NCBI GenBank assembly: GCA_010672825.2
Contig: JAAHFU020000006.1
Location: forward strand, 99,549-163,548
Source: Leptolyngbya sp. SIO1E4
GTDB taxonomy: Bacteria; Cyanobacteriota; Cyanobacteriia; Phormidesmidales; Phormidesmidaceae
Length of the DNA: 64,000 bases
Direction: 5' to 3'
The first letter of the stretch is position 1; each line of letters begins with the position of its first letter. Of the stretch, positions 43,149 through 52,407 are shown in pieces. The notes under the pieces were generated by a model, which did not search any database, was not told where the DNA came from, and worked only from the letters and a program-made list of their open reading frames with translations. The position numbers and the translations under genes were made by a program.

Positions 43149-44149
43149 GAACGCACTAAATTATTGTTGGTTTGCTGCGAAACTGCAGCTTGGATAGACG
43201 CTCCAGGCGATGCCGCCCGCACCGCCCGGAACATGCCAAAGCGGCACAACCCCGCCCCAAAGGCGAGTCGCATCAGCAAGAAGGTGGGCACTTCCCGGAG
43301 GGACTTGATGAACCCGACCACACCAAATTTAAGTAATCCTTGTGGGCGGACAATGCCCTGCCAGATGGAACCCAGCCAGGCCGGTAAAGTTTCCTGAGTC
43401 CAGTCAGTGGTTGTCACCCGACCCGCGACCAACCCCGTCGCCTCCAACTGCTCCGCAAAACCTTCAATGCTGGCAAAGGCCGGATGCGACCATTGATCCA
43501 GCAGTTGACGCATCACCGGACGCTCCCACCAATTCAGAGGTTGGCGACGATCGTCCCGCTGGTTCCAATCCGCCACCACCAGAATGCCGCCCGGTTTCAG
43601 CACCCGCAGCATCTCTCGAGCGTAGCGGGCCTTGTCGGGCATGTGCGGCCCCGCCTCAATGGACCAGACCACATCGAAGCTGGCATCTGGGAACGAGAGA
43701 TTCAGGGCATCATCCACCTTGAATTGAGCCGTGACCTGCGGGGGCGTCAACGCTTGGGCTCGCTTCACCTGCTGGGGGCTAATGGTAATGCCCGTCACGG
43801 CAAAGCTATAGTCCCGCGCCAGAATGCGACTGCTACCGCCAATGCCACAGCCAACGTCTAACACCGTAGTGCCGGGCGGAAGTGTATCCAGGCCGCCCCA
43901 GCGCACCATTTCATGAACAAAATCGTGTTTAGCCTTAATGAAATTTTTGCGCCGGGGGGGTGAGCCATAGTGACCCAGGTGGATATGTTCGCCCCAGTAA
44001 AACTCTAGAATGCCGTCCTGGGTCCAGTCGTCGTAGGACTGGGCAACAGAAGATGCCGATTCGTACTTGCGGGCCGTCAGCAAGTAAACAGCAAGACCTA
44101 CCAGCAGCAACAGTAGGAACAGGCTAAGGAGCAAAAGCAACAGATTCAT
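43145..44149 (-). CDS. SAM-dependent methyltransferase, tocopherol-methyltransferase-like, 334 aa
   Basis: A hydrophobic N-terminal anchor (LLLLLLSLFLLLLLVGLAVY) is followed by the SAM site TTVLDVGCGIGGSSRILA, then ITISPQQVKRAQAL and FDVVWSIEAGPHMPDK, the layout of gamma-tocopherol and related methyltransferases (H-hinge GHMPDK/R). A GTG at 44152 precedes the ATG at 44149; I use the ATG. It overlaps the monooxygenase gene by 4 bases. The substrate is unknown; within this block it may act on a quinone or a corrin-related molecule, neither of which can be shown from sequence. Confidence 0.8.
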   Translation of the reverse strand: MNLLLLLLSLFLLLLLVGLAVYLLTARKYESASSVAQSYDDWTQDGILEFYWGEHIHLGHYGSPPRRKNFIKAKHDFVHEMVRWGGLDTLPPGTTVLDVGCGIGGSSRILARDYSFAVTGITISPQQVKRAQALTPPQVTAQFKVDDALNLSFPDASFDVVWSIEAGPHMPDKARYAREMLRVLKPGGILVVADWNQRDDRRQPLNWWERPVMRQLLDQWSHPAFASIEGFAEQLEATGLVAGRVTTTDWTQETLPAWLGSIWQGIVRPQGLLKFGVVGFIKSLREVPTFLLMRLAFGAGLCRFGMFRAVRAASPGASIQAAVSQQTNNNLVRS

Positions 44150-44218
44150 CACACTTAAAGGGTTTTACGTAAACTAAGGTTTGCAGAATGTCGAAACATC
44201 ATTAGCAGCGCCAGAGGC

Positions 44219-44521
44219 TTATGACTGACGGTGATTCAGCAGCCACACGACGGGGCTGACGATAATTTGGAGGCCAATCAAAATCGCCCAAAAGCCTGTT
44301 TTAAGCCCAGCACCTACTAGGTCAAGTCCTCCGGCAATCAGCCCTTTCACAGAAAAGCGCCGTTTGGGATGCGGCTGAGCGAGGATAACCTGTTTGACAA
44401 AGGGATGGGTTGATGCCGGGACAAATCCCGGTCGGTGAAGATACTGCTGGAGCTGACGAGCTTTGCGGTCAGCGGCCACATCTGAACGTGAACGCGATTT
44501 AGAGTTATTTGGCAACGTCAT
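44219..44521 (-). CDS. Small hypothetical membrane protein, 100 aa
   Basis: Basic N-terminal half (residues 1-55, many Arg, Lys, Gln), then one or two hydrophobic helices (IAGGLDLVGAGLKTGFWAIL, IGLQIIVSPVVWLLN). The start overlaps the stop of the PEP-CTERM-like surface protein by 4 bases, so it is coupled to it. Family not recognised. Confidence 0.65.
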   Translation of the reverse strand: MTLPNNSKSRSRSDVAADRKARQLQQYLHRPGFVPASTHPFVKQVILAQPHPKRRFSVKGLIAGGLDLVGAGLKTGFWAILIGLQIIVSPVVWLLNHRQS

Positions 44522-45492
44522 GTCTTCTGCAGCCTCGCACGACGCTGCGCCCCTCGCATCCCCAAGCCTGACAGACCGAAGAGCATCAACCCCAGAACCG
44601 GCGAAGCTTCGGGAACGGCCCGTGCGTTGATGACACCCACGGCTTCTAAATCAAAGCCCCCCGACCCTTCAATCGGGGTAGGCCAGGGATCATAAATGGG
44701 GTTGCCCGCCGCATCGACAAAATCCCCGCTGCCGGGAATATCGACAATCCGAACGAAGTTAATGGCGTTGAGATCGACCAGGTCCGGTTGGGTGATCGCC
44801 TGTTCGGTCAGCACCTCCAGGTCAAAGGGTGTACCCCATGATGCAGACACAAATTGATCATCGGGCAGAACCACACCATTGTTGACGTGCTTGCCCGCGA
44901 GGTTATAAACCTGGGTGGGATCGAGTTGCCCGAAGGGATCGAGAGGCTCTGGCGTTAGGGACGTGCTGGGAAAGCGCAAAAAGTGAGTCCCATCGGTCGA
45001 GACTTCGACATAGGCCAATTCCGCAAAGAGCGTGCCGGTGTCAGCAAAGCCAAAGCCATTCTCGAAGACCGCAAAGTCGGGTCCCTCGCCGTTTTGGAGG
45101 GAGTTATCAAAGGTGAGGGTAATTTGGCCGGGGGCCGCTTCTGCTGCAATTTGCTCAGCGGTCAATTCGCCCAGCGAGACGATACCATCAAAGGCCCCAG
45201 TCACTGGACCGAGGGCGCGTTCGGGTGTTTGCCACTCGTCGAGAACGCCAGGTGTCGGCAGATAGTCTTGGAAGCCGGTCGCCCAATCAACAAACAGAGG
45301 GTTCACCGTGTTGTTGGGGCTAACGGTGCCCAGGCCATCCGGGCCGACAAAGCCAGGAATGCCCGCATCAATTTTGCCGGGATCGAAGGTCGCGTTGGCA
45401 AAGGTCGCGCCGAAGGCTTCGCCACCCATCAGGGTCAGCGTGAATGAAATTAGCGACAGCATTGTGCGCCGAAGCGTTTTGAAGGTGTACAC
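44518..45492 (-). CDS. Exported surface protein with PEP-CTERM-like tail, 324 aa
   Basis: Start GTG 45492 (an ATG is at 45462). Signal peptide ends near residue 29 (GGEAFGA). The mature domain has the blocks PDFAVFENGFGFADTGTLFA, AELAYVEVSTDGTHFLRFPS and VRIVDIPGSGDFVDAAGNPI. The C-terminus is VPEASPVLGLMLFGLSGLG plus a basic end, a PEP-CTERM-like sorting tail. I recall similar proteins beside cobalamin transport and synthesis genes in other bacteria, so it may help capture corrinoids at the surface; that link is from memory and should be tested. It is the second gene after the B12 riboswitch, 61 bases downstream of metE. Confidence 0.75.
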   Translation of the reverse strand: MYTFKTLRRTMLSLISFTLTLMGGEAFGATFANATFDPGKIDAGIPGFVGPDGLGTVSPNNTVNPLFVDWATGFQDYLPTPGVLDEWQTPERALGPVTGAFDGIVSLGELTAEQIAAEAAPGQITLTFDNSLQNGEGPDFAVFENGFGFADTGTLFAELAYVEVSTDGTHFLRFPSTSLTPEPLDPFGQLDPTQVYNLAGKHVNNGVVLPDDQFVSASWGTPFDLEVLTEQAITQPDLVDLNAINFVRIVDIPGSGDFVDAAGNPIYDPWPTPIEGSGGFDLEAVGVINARAVPEASPVLGLMLFGLSGLGMRGAQRRARLQKT

Positions 45493-45553
45493 GATAGTTC
45501 TTCTTTTCGGTTTGATTGCAGGTGTGTTTCAGAGGGTGCAACGGTCGTTGTCG

Positions 45554-47800
45554 TTATGGTTTGGGCGACATCTCTTGGCGTAACTGATGAGTCGCCTCTA
45601 CCATGTTTTTCAATGCTGGAATCACCTCTTCCCAGCGGCGCGTCTTCAAACCACAGTCGGGGTTAATCCAGGTTTGGGCGATCGGTAAGTGGTCAACGCC
45701 AGTACGTAGCTGTTGCAACATTTGCTCAATGCTGGGAACCGCTGGACTATGGACGTCATAAACACCATTGCCGACCTGATACCGATACCCGGCATCGGTA
45801 ATTTCAAACAGGGTTTCATTGTTGCTGCGGCTGTTCTCGATGGAGAGAACATCGGCATCCAAGCGCTCAATGTGCTCAATAATGTCGCCAAATTCGGAAT
45901 AGCACATGTGGGTATGAACCTGGGTTTCCGGTTTGGCAACGCTGGTGGACAACCGAAAAGCATCGACTGCCCAACGGAGATATTCATGCCAGCGTTCAGA
46001 TTTCAGGGGTAACCCTTCCCGTAAGGCCGGTTCATCTACCTGCACCATGACGGCTCCAGCAGCTTCCAGATCAGCCACTTCCTCCCGCAAAGCCAGCGCA
46101 ATTTGCATCGCCTGGTCACAACGAGGAATATCGGTACGGGTAAACGACCAGTTGATCATGGTCACTGGCCCTGTGAGCATTCCCTTGACAGGCTTTGCCG
46201 TCAGGGATTGAGCCACTTTAAACTCCCGCACCGTCATCGGTTGAGGACGGGAGACATCCCCGTAGATAATGGGCGGGCGCACGCAGCGACTACCGTAGCT
46301 CTGCACCCAGCCGTGGACGGTAAAGGCAAAGCCCTCCAACTGCTGGCCAAAGTATTCCACCATGTCGGTGCGCTCAAACTCCCCATGCACCAGCACATCC
46401 AGACCGATGTCTTCCTGCAGTTTGATGCAATCGGCGATATGGGCGTCGATTTCCCGCTGGTACTCTTTCTGGGAAATGTCGCCTTTTTTGTATTTCACCC
46501 GCAATTGCCGTACATCCTTAGTTTGGGGGAAGGAGCCGATGGTGGTAGTTGGCAGAGGCGGCAACTTCACCTGCTGGTCAATCCGCAAGGCGTAGGCGAG
46601 CGAGCGCTCAAAATCCTGCACCGTCAGCTTCGCCAATGCCTGCCGCACTTCTGGATGGGGCGGATTGAATTGCTCAAACGCCTGCCACTGTTGCTGCATG
46701 GCTGCTTGCTGGGCAGCGGTGTCTGCCCCGTTCAGCGACAGCGCTAGGAACACCACTTCCGCCAGCTTTTGCTCGGCAAAGCTCAGCACAGTCCGTAAAG
46801 GCCCCGGCAACTGGGTTTCCAGGGCGGCATCGTGGGGCACGAATTGCAGCGAGGCCGAAGGCTGTACCCGCAAGTTAGGGGCGATCGCTTGCAATTCCTG
46901 TAACGTTGCCAAGACCGCATTAGGGCGAATCTTCCAAACATTGCGCCCATCCACAACGCCTGCCCCTAGGGTCTTATCTGCCGGAAATCCGTGGGCTTTC
47001 ACTAACTCCAGATTCTTGCCTCGGGTCAAGTCCAGACTGATGCCCGCCACGGGCAGTTGCGTCACCCAGCGGTAGGCGTCACCCAGGTCGTCGAAGTACG
47101 TCACCAGTTGAATCGGCAGACCGACTTCAGCCAGGGCCGAATAGGTCTTTTCTATCTGGGATTGCAGACCGTTGGCGCTACTCGTCACCAGAATCGGGTC
47201 GTGCAGCTGCACCTCTTTCACGTTCAGGGCTTTGAGCTGTTTCAATAGCTCGACATACAGCGGCAGCAGCTTGGCCAAATCGGCATCTAAGTCGCCCGTT
47301 CGCCGACTCAGGCTCAGCAGTGTTACTGGACTGAGGATAACTGGGGTGGCGCGATCGCCCAGCAGCGACTGCGATCGCGCCACCGTTTCCAGAAAATCTC
47401 CAAAGTCAGCCTGCGGAACAGCATCCGCGTCAATTTCTGGCACCAGATAGTGGTAGTTGGTGTCGAACCATTTGGTCATCTCCAGCGCTGGGATGCCATC
47501 ACGCCCCCTCGCCATCGCAAAGTAGCGATCCAGCCCGGTCAAGCCCTGAAACCTTGAAGGAATCAGCCCTAGGCGCACGGCCCAATCCAGCACCTGGTCG
47601 TAAAGAGTCTGGTCACCTACACCGATACGATCAATGCCAGCGGCCAGTTGAGTTTTCCAGCCGTGGGCTTCAATGTCGCGTACGCTAGACAGCATCGTGT
47701 CAGCATCAGAATTGCCACTCCAGTAGGCTTCCAGTCCTTTTTTGACTTCCCGACGTTTGCCCATGCGGGCATAGCCGGAGGTCATGGTTTGAATCGTCAT
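45554..47800 (-). CDS. metE: Cobalamin-independent methionine synthase MetE
   Basis: MetE moves a methyl group from methyltetrahydrofolate-polyglutamate to homocysteine, without B12 but with zinc. Start set at ATG 47800 (MTIQTMTSGYARMGKRREVK), since earlier codons are not family-like. N- and C-terminal barrels are present; zinc ligands are visible in QVHTHMCYSEFGDI (H-x-C) and in WINPDCGLKTRRWEEV (Cys). Length (748 residues) is typical. A cobalamin riboswitch lies 386 bases upstream on the same strand, the classical arrangement for B12-repressed metE. Confidence 0.95.
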   Translation of the reverse strand: MTIQTMTSGYARMGKRREVKKGLEAYWSGNSDADTMLSSVRDIEAHGWKTQLAAGIDRIGVGDQTLYDQVLDWAVRLGLIPSRFQGLTGLDRYFAMARGRDGIPALEMTKWFDTNYHYLVPEIDADAVPQADFGDFLETVARSQSLLGDRATPVILSPVTLLSLSRRTGDLDADLAKLLPLYVELLKQLKALNVKEVQLHDPILVTSSANGLQSQIEKTYSALAEVGLPIQLVTYFDDLGDAYRWVTQLPVAGISLDLTRGKNLELVKAHGFPADKTLGAGVVDGRNVWKIRPNAVLATLQELQAIAPNLRVQPSASLQFVPHDAALETQLPGPLRTVLSFAEQKLAEVVFLALSLNGADTAAQQAAMQQQWQAFEQFNPPHPEVRQALAKLTVQDFERSLAYALRIDQQVKLPPLPTTTIGSFPQTKDVRQLRVKYKKGDISQKEYQREIDAHIADCIKLQEDIGLDVLVHGEFERTDMVEYFGQQLEGFAFTVHGWVQSYGSRCVRPPIIYGDVSRPQPMTVREFKVAQSLTAKPVKGMLTGPVTMINWSFTRTDIPRCDQAMQIALALREEVADLEAAGAVMVQVDEPALREGLPLKSERWHEYLRWAVDAFRLSTSVAKPETQVHTHMCYSEFGDIIEHIERLDADVLSIENSRSNNETLFEITDAGYRYQVGNGVYDVHSPAVPSIEQMLQQLRTGVDHLPIAQTWINPDCGLKTRRWEEVIPALKNMVEATHQLRQEMSPKP

Positions 47801-48185
47801 GAATGTGTCGTCCTGAAATGATGAGTTGTGTTGAATGGGAAAAGAGTTGCTGGCTTGGGTAAAGCGATTCCATCGACACAGCAAAACGCCGCGCCAGATG
47901 GGGCTTCAGCAACCAATTGCGCGATCGCTCACCAGAGCTTGGGAATACCGAGCATCACAGTGCCATCACAAAACGGCACCGTTAGCGGCAATCTGGGTCA
48001 CGCGATTGGCTTCGCCATGCCTTTGGCAAACGCAGTCAATGATTCGACAGTAATGCCTGAGTTACCGCCGCGCTCCCTCATCGGAGCTTTGTGGGGATGC
48101 TCCTGAGACGGCACCTTCGGGATCGATAAAAAGCAAAAACAGTCGTCATCCGTACCTCGCAGATGTTAAAGAACATGAACAGTCA
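47801..48185 (-). other. Leader between the B12 riboswitch and metE
   Basis: A 385-base leader without a long ORF. A small peptide frame (MTTVFAFYRSRR, starting at about 48156) could be coincidental. GCTCC/GGAGC-type short repeats (about 48070-48110, minus strand) may form the expression-platform hairpin, but no terminator with a U-run is obvious, so translation control or a different fold is possible. Confidence 0.4.
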
Positions 48186-48375
48186 TCGGCGGGCATTCTG
48201 ACTTACTCAATTTTGGACTGCTGATTTTAGACTTGCGATTGAGTTGCTCTCGAATCTAAAATCCAAAATCTAAAACCCAAAATCGGCTTACAGCTGCGGG
48301 ACAGCGGCAGATTTTCACTGCACTTTCCCCGTTTCCTCCAGAGGCTGCTCCCCCCTGGAACCGACGGTGGCCTAC
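48186..48375 (-). promoter_or_regulatory. Cobalamin riboswitch (B12-binding aptamer)
   Basis: On the minus strand the conserved cores appear in order: GGTTCC, GAGGAAACGGGGAA, then TGAAAATCTGCCGCTGTCCC, GCAGCTGTAA, and at the 3' end GTCAGAATGCCCGCC. This is the cobalamin element pattern. Between the last two blocks an A/T-rich arm with repeated ATTTTGG/ATTTTAG elements takes the place of the variable hairpin. It heads metE and, by gene order, probably the whole block down to cobW. When B12 is present the downstream genes should be off. Confidence 0.9.
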
Positions 48376-48898
48376 ATACTATCACTGAACAAGGTCTACC
48401 AAGGATTGATTAAGGCAATTATCGACATAGTTTTTCCCACGCTTGATGGCATCTTCTCGCGTCAAAGCGCAGGGGACCACGACAGCGCAGCCCTGATCTT
48501 AATTTGCCCATACGGAATAAAGGATTTGACCGTCATCTTCAGTCCACCCCCACCCGGCATCTTGTGAACAAGCATTTATACTTATTGAAAAATTCATAGT
48601 GCTGCTCTAGCATCACGGGCACTACCTGTAGCGGTGTGGCCGGTAGCTTGGGGAGCGTCACCGTATCGCTACAGCAAATTAAGGCTAGGAAGGCTCTCCA
48701 GCCAGTCGAGCTGACTCAGTGTGTCGAACGACCCGCTCGTTTATGAGCCAGGGGTCGGCCTGAGGGCTGCCTGGGCATTCAATCAATTTTTCATCACCTG
48801 GGAAAGCGTCACTGAGAGCCGTGATCTTCCAGGGACGTTTATCGCCGAGGGGCAATCGCTGCCCTTCCTGCTCGCTGCTGTTTTCTTCTGCAATAACT
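48376..48898. other. Intergenic region between the divergent metE riboswitch and nrdA
   Basis: About 520 bases with the outward promoters for the metE block and for nrdA. I searched the plus strand for a second cobalamin element and saw none. Several imperfect hairpins are possible (for example around 48634-48685, where tgtagcggt and ...gctaca pair). No NrdR-type box was recognised. Confidence 0.4.
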
Positions 48899-51175
48899 AT
48901 GCAACTCTCTTCTCAACCGCGTCCGCTGGCGGCGGCACCGGCTGCTGCCGAAACCTCCTCTATTCAAGTCATCCGTCGCGATGGGTCTGCTGCTCCCCTG
49001 AATATCGGGAAAATTCGCACCGTGGTGGACTGGGCCTGCCGCGATCTGACTGCTAACCCCATCGAACTGGAGGCCAGCCTGAAAACTCGCCTGCGCCCCG
49101 GCATTACCACCCGCGAAATACAGGAAAATTTGATCAGCTGTGCTCTAGAATTGTGCAGCCCCGAAGCCCCCGACTGGCGCTATGTGGCCGGTCGGTTGCA
49201 TGTCTGGGGATTGTGGAAAGATATCCGTGTGCAGCGGGGATATCAGTACGGCGGCTATGCCCGCACCGTGCAGGCCAAGGTGCTGGAAGGGGAATACGAT
49301 TCTCGCCTATCGATCTATTCTGCCGCAGACCTGGAGCAGGCCAACGGCTGGATTAACCCTGACTGGGACGCCGACTATGATTATGCCGGGGCGGTACTGC
49401 TGACGCAGCGGTATTTGCTGCCCAACGAGCTGCCCCAGGAAGCCTTTCTCACCTGTGCCCTGCTGCTGGCCTCTGGGGAAGCACCCGAGGAGCGCCTGGT
49501 TCAGGCCAGACGGTTTTATGAGGCCATTGCCCAGCGCAAAATCTCCCTGGCCACGCCGATTCTGGCTAACTTGAGGATTCCTGGCGGATCGTTGGCAAGC
49601 TGCTTCATTACGGCAATAGATGACAACCTGGAAAGCATTTTTGCCTGCATCCATGATGCGGCTCGGATTTCCAAAAATGGCGGTGGCGTCGGGGTGAATC
49701 TCTCCCGCATTCGGGCAATGGGCAGTTGGGTGATGGGCAAAGCCAATGCCTCGGGTGGGGTGGTGCCCTGGGTAAAGCTGTTGAACGATACCGCGATCGC
49801 GGTAAACCAGGGCGGACGCCGGGCCGGAGCCATCACCGTCAGCCTGGACATCTGGCACCTGGACCTGCCCGAATTTCTGGAAATGCAAACGGAAAATGGC
49901 GACCAGCGGCGCAAAGCCTACGATGTGTTTCCCCAACTGGTAGTCAGCGACGAGTTTATGAAACGGGTGCTGCAGCAGCAAGACTGGACGTTGGTTGACC
50001 CCTACGAAGTGCGGACCCAGCTGGGGATGGAGCTGGCGGAACTGTGGGGTGAAGCCTTTGACCAAGCCTACCAGCAGATCGAAGCGGCACTGAAGGACAC
50101 CCTCACCCTGTACAAACGGGTCAATGCGCGATCGCTGTTCAAGCAAATCATGCGAGCCCAGTTGGAAACGGGGATGCCCTACCTGTGGTTCAAAGATACA
50201 GCTAATCGGGCCAACCCAAACCCCCATGAAGGCTACATTCCGGGCGGTAACCTCTGTCAGGAAAGCTGGTCGAACGTAAAGCCGGGGGAAGAAGCCCACA
50301 CCTGCAACCTGGTCAGCCTGAATCTGGCCAATCTGGAGGATGACGAACGGGCCGACATTTGCGCCACCGCTGTGCGCATTTTAGACAACACCATTGACCT
50401 GACCAGCCCACCCTTTGCCGCCAGCGCCACCCATAATGCCAAGTACCGCACCATTGGCGTGGGTTGCATGGGGCTGGCAGACTGGCTGGCGAAACGGCAC
50501 TGCTCTTATAAAGATCGGCAGGCCATCAGCGACCTGTTTGAGGACATCGGCTACTGCTGCACCGCCGCGTCGATGGAACTGGCAAAAGGGCGAGGGGCCT
50601 ATCCGGCCTTTGAGGGGAGCGAGTGGAGCAAGGGGCACCTGGTCGGGGCTAAGCCGGTGGAGTGGTTTGAGCAACACGCCCATCAGCCCCAGCGATGGGT
50701 ACAGTTGTCGCGGGATATTCGGCAATATGGCATTCGCAATTCTCACATTACGGCGATCGCCCCCAACACCTCGTCCTCCCTGGTACAGGGCTGTAGCGCC
50801 AGCGTGCTGCCGGTGTACAGCAAGTTCTTCTACGAAAAGTGGGCCAGGGGGTCGGTGCCCATTGCGCCGCCCTACATCCGTGACCATCTGTGGTTTTATG
50901 CCGAAAACAAAACCCTCGACCAGCGGGTCGTGATTCAGGCGATCGCCACCATGCAGCAGTGGATTGATACCGGCATTTCGATGGAACTGCTGTTTAACCT
51001 GAATGCCGGGGTGTACTATCCCGACGAACCCGAGCGCTGTCTCACCGCGAAGGACATCTTTGAGACCCTGGTACTCGCCTGGGAACTGGGGTGTAAAGCG
51101 GTCTACTACATTCGCACAGTGCAAAAAGACAGCTTTAAAGATGGTCATGACGGCTGTGTCGCCTGCGCGAATTGA
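48899..51175 (+). CDS. nrdA: Class I ribonucleotide reductase, large subunit NrdA
   Basis: NrdA makes deoxyribonucleotides with the small subunit NrdB and needs oxygen and a metal cofactor but no B12. Start set at ATG 48899 (MQLSSQPRPL). An ATP-cone regulatory domain begins the protein (SIQVIRRDGSAAPLNIGKIR). Active-site cysteines lie in SLASCFITAIDDNLE, GGNLCQESW (the radical Cys with N and E) and HTCNLVSLNLANLE. The radical-transfer tyrosines are in VYYIRTVQKD, and the redox tail ends CVACAN. Length (758) is normal. It is divergent from the B12-controlled metE block; nrdB lies 2.1 kb downstream after three inserted genes. Confidence 0.95.
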   Translation: MQLSSQPRPLAAAPAAAETSSIQVIRRDGSAAPLNIGKIRTVVDWACRDLTANPIELEASLKTRLRPGITTREIQENLISCALELCSPEAPDWRYVAGRLHVWGLWKDIRVQRGYQYGGYARTVQAKVLEGEYDSRLSIYSAADLEQANGWINPDWDADYDYAGAVLLTQRYLLPNELPQEAFLTCALLLASGEAPEERLVQARRFYEAIAQRKISLATPILANLRIPGGSLASCFITAIDDNLESIFACIHDAARISKNGGGVGVNLSRIRAMGSWVMGKANASGGVVPWVKLLNDTAIAVNQGGRRAGAITVSLDIWHLDLPEFLEMQTENGDQRRKAYDVFPQLVVSDEFMKRVLQQQDWTLVDPYEVRTQLGMELAELWGEAFDQAYQQIEAALKDTLTLYKRVNARSLFKQIMRAQLETGMPYLWFKDTANRANPNPHEGYIPGGNLCQESWSNVKPGEEAHTCNLVSLNLANLEDDERADICATAVRILDNTIDLTSPPFAASATHNAKYRTIGVGCMGLADWLAKRHCSYKDRQAISDLFEDIGYCCTAASMELAKGRGAYPAFEGSEWSKGHLVGAKPVEWFEQHAHQPQRWVQLSRDIRQYGIRNSHITAIAPNTSSSLVQGCSASVLPVYSKFFYEKWARGSVPIAPPYIRDHLWFYAENKTLDQRVVIQAIATMQQWIDTGISMELLFNLNAGVYYPDEPERCLTAKDIFETLVLAWELGCKAVYYIRTVQKDSFKDGHDGCVACAN

Positions 51176-51411
51176 TTTCCTGCTGGTGCCCAATCGCCCG
51201 CCGCAGATATTCTCGAACTCTAGCCAATAGCCCCAAGGGATGAACAGCTTAACGCCAACACGGTAAATCTAGTAAGCAGTCAGACCGTTTAGCGATGCTC
51301 GACTCAAAAATCTCAGATTGACCTGTTACTAACTCCCTTTGGGCAACGACATAACTATAGAAGGGTATGCAACCCCTTTGACAAGCCAGGAAGCAGAAAG
51401 GAACAACCTCA

Positions 51412-52017
51412 ATGAATCGAGAGCGATCGCCTGACTCAAGCAAGCCCTCTTCTGAAGCGACAGTCATTACGCTAATAGATCAATCAGATGAAGAACTGGC
51501 ACAAGTCGCTTGTGGAGACCGTAATGCCTTTGCTGTGCTGTACCGTCGCCATGTGACCGATATTTATCGCTTTCTGCTGGTACGAGTTGGAAAAGTTCAG
51601 GATGCTGAAGACATAACCACACAGACCTTTGAGGCTGCTTTGCAACACATCGCTGGCTATCAGGGAATCGGTAAATTCAAGTCATGGTTATTAGGTATTG
51701 CCCGACGGAAAGCCGCCGATCATTTTCGCCAGAAACGGGTAACGCTGCCATTAGAATTCGCGCAACACATTCCACACCCAGATACGCCCCTCGACGAGTG
51801 CATCGATCAACAGTTGCGTTTAGAACTGGTGGCGAGTCTGTTGCACCGGTTGACTCCGGAGCGCTCAGAAGCATTAGCCTTACGCCTCTTTGGTCGTCTA
51901 ACCATTGCCGAGGTTGCTCATGTGATGGGCAAAAGTGAAGCCGCCGTCAAAATGTTGGTTCATCGAGCCATGAGCGACCTGAAACAGCAACTTACCAATA
52001 GCCAAAAGGAGAATTAA
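51412..52017 (+). CDS. ECF-type RNA polymerase sigma factor, 201 aa
   Basis: Region 2 (FAVLYRRHVTDIYRFLLVRV, DAEDITTQTFEAALQHI, GIGKFKSWLLGIARRKAADH) and region 4 (LTPERSEALALRLFGRLTIA, EVAHVMGKSEAAVKMLVHRA) are complete, so this is a functional-looking ECF sigma factor. An AAAGGAAC site lies 7 bases before the ATG. The small acidic gene that follows 4 bases after its stop is a candidate anti-sigma factor. The pair sits between nrdA and nrdB on the same strand, so it may sense a stress tied to nucleotide supply, or it may have inserted there. Confidence 0.9.
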   Translation: MNRERSPDSSKPSSEATVITLIDQSDEELAQVACGDRNAFAVLYRRHVTDIYRFLLVRVGKVQDAEDITTQTFEAALQHIAGYQGIGKFKSWLLGIARRKAADHFRQKRVTLPLEFAQHIPHPDTPLDECIDQQLRLELVASLLHRLTPERSEALALRLFGRLTIAEVAHVMGKSEAAVKMLVHRAMSDLKQQLTNSQKEN

Positions 52018-52021
52018 TCCT

Positions 52022-52333
52022 ATGTCAGATAATCTACAGCCGGAAGAGTTAGATGTTCAAGTTGCTGCCGAATTGGATACTTGGATCACAACACGGCTTA
52101 CTGAACCAGAGCAATTGGCATCTTTGCCCAATTTCAATGCACAAACCGTCGATTTAGCGGCTCTTGCACAGGATTTATTGCTGTTAGCCGAGAACGTTCA
52201 GCCTAATCACGATTTTGTACTGGATTTAGAAGCCAAATTGAGACGCAGGATACTCACAAATGACCCTGCACCCTCTGCTCGCCAATCAGATTTAGAGGTT
52301 CAGCGAGTGGAAACCAATCCCAAAGATAGTTAG
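52022..52333 (+). CDS. Putative small anti-sigma-like protein, 103 aa
   Basis: Acidic soluble protein of helices ([53 protein letters not shown]). It has no membrane helix and no HxxxCxxC zinc motif, unlike most ECF anti-sigma factors. AAGGAG precedes the ATG by 9 bases and the gene begins 4 bases after the sigma gene. The function is inferred from position only. Confidence 0.5.
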   Translation: MSDNLQPEELDVQVAAELDTWITTRLTEPEQLASLPNFNAQTVDLAALAQDLLLLAENVQPNHDFVLDLEAKLRRRILTNDPAPSARQSDLEVQRVETNPKDS

Positions 52334-52407
52334 AAATCAGTGATTGCATCAACCCGCTATTGCTTCTACACAATTATCCATTTTTATTCGTTTTGGAGAA
52401 CTTTCTG

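Noticed and set aside
48376..48898. A second cobalamin riboswitch before nrdA
   Set aside because: The conserved core (CTGTCCCGCA, GTCAGAATGCCCG) was looked for on the plus strand and not found.
49307..50299. 330-codon ORF antisense to nrdA
   Set aside because: Lies wholly inside nrdA in a GC-rich stretch; long antisense frames are common in such genes.
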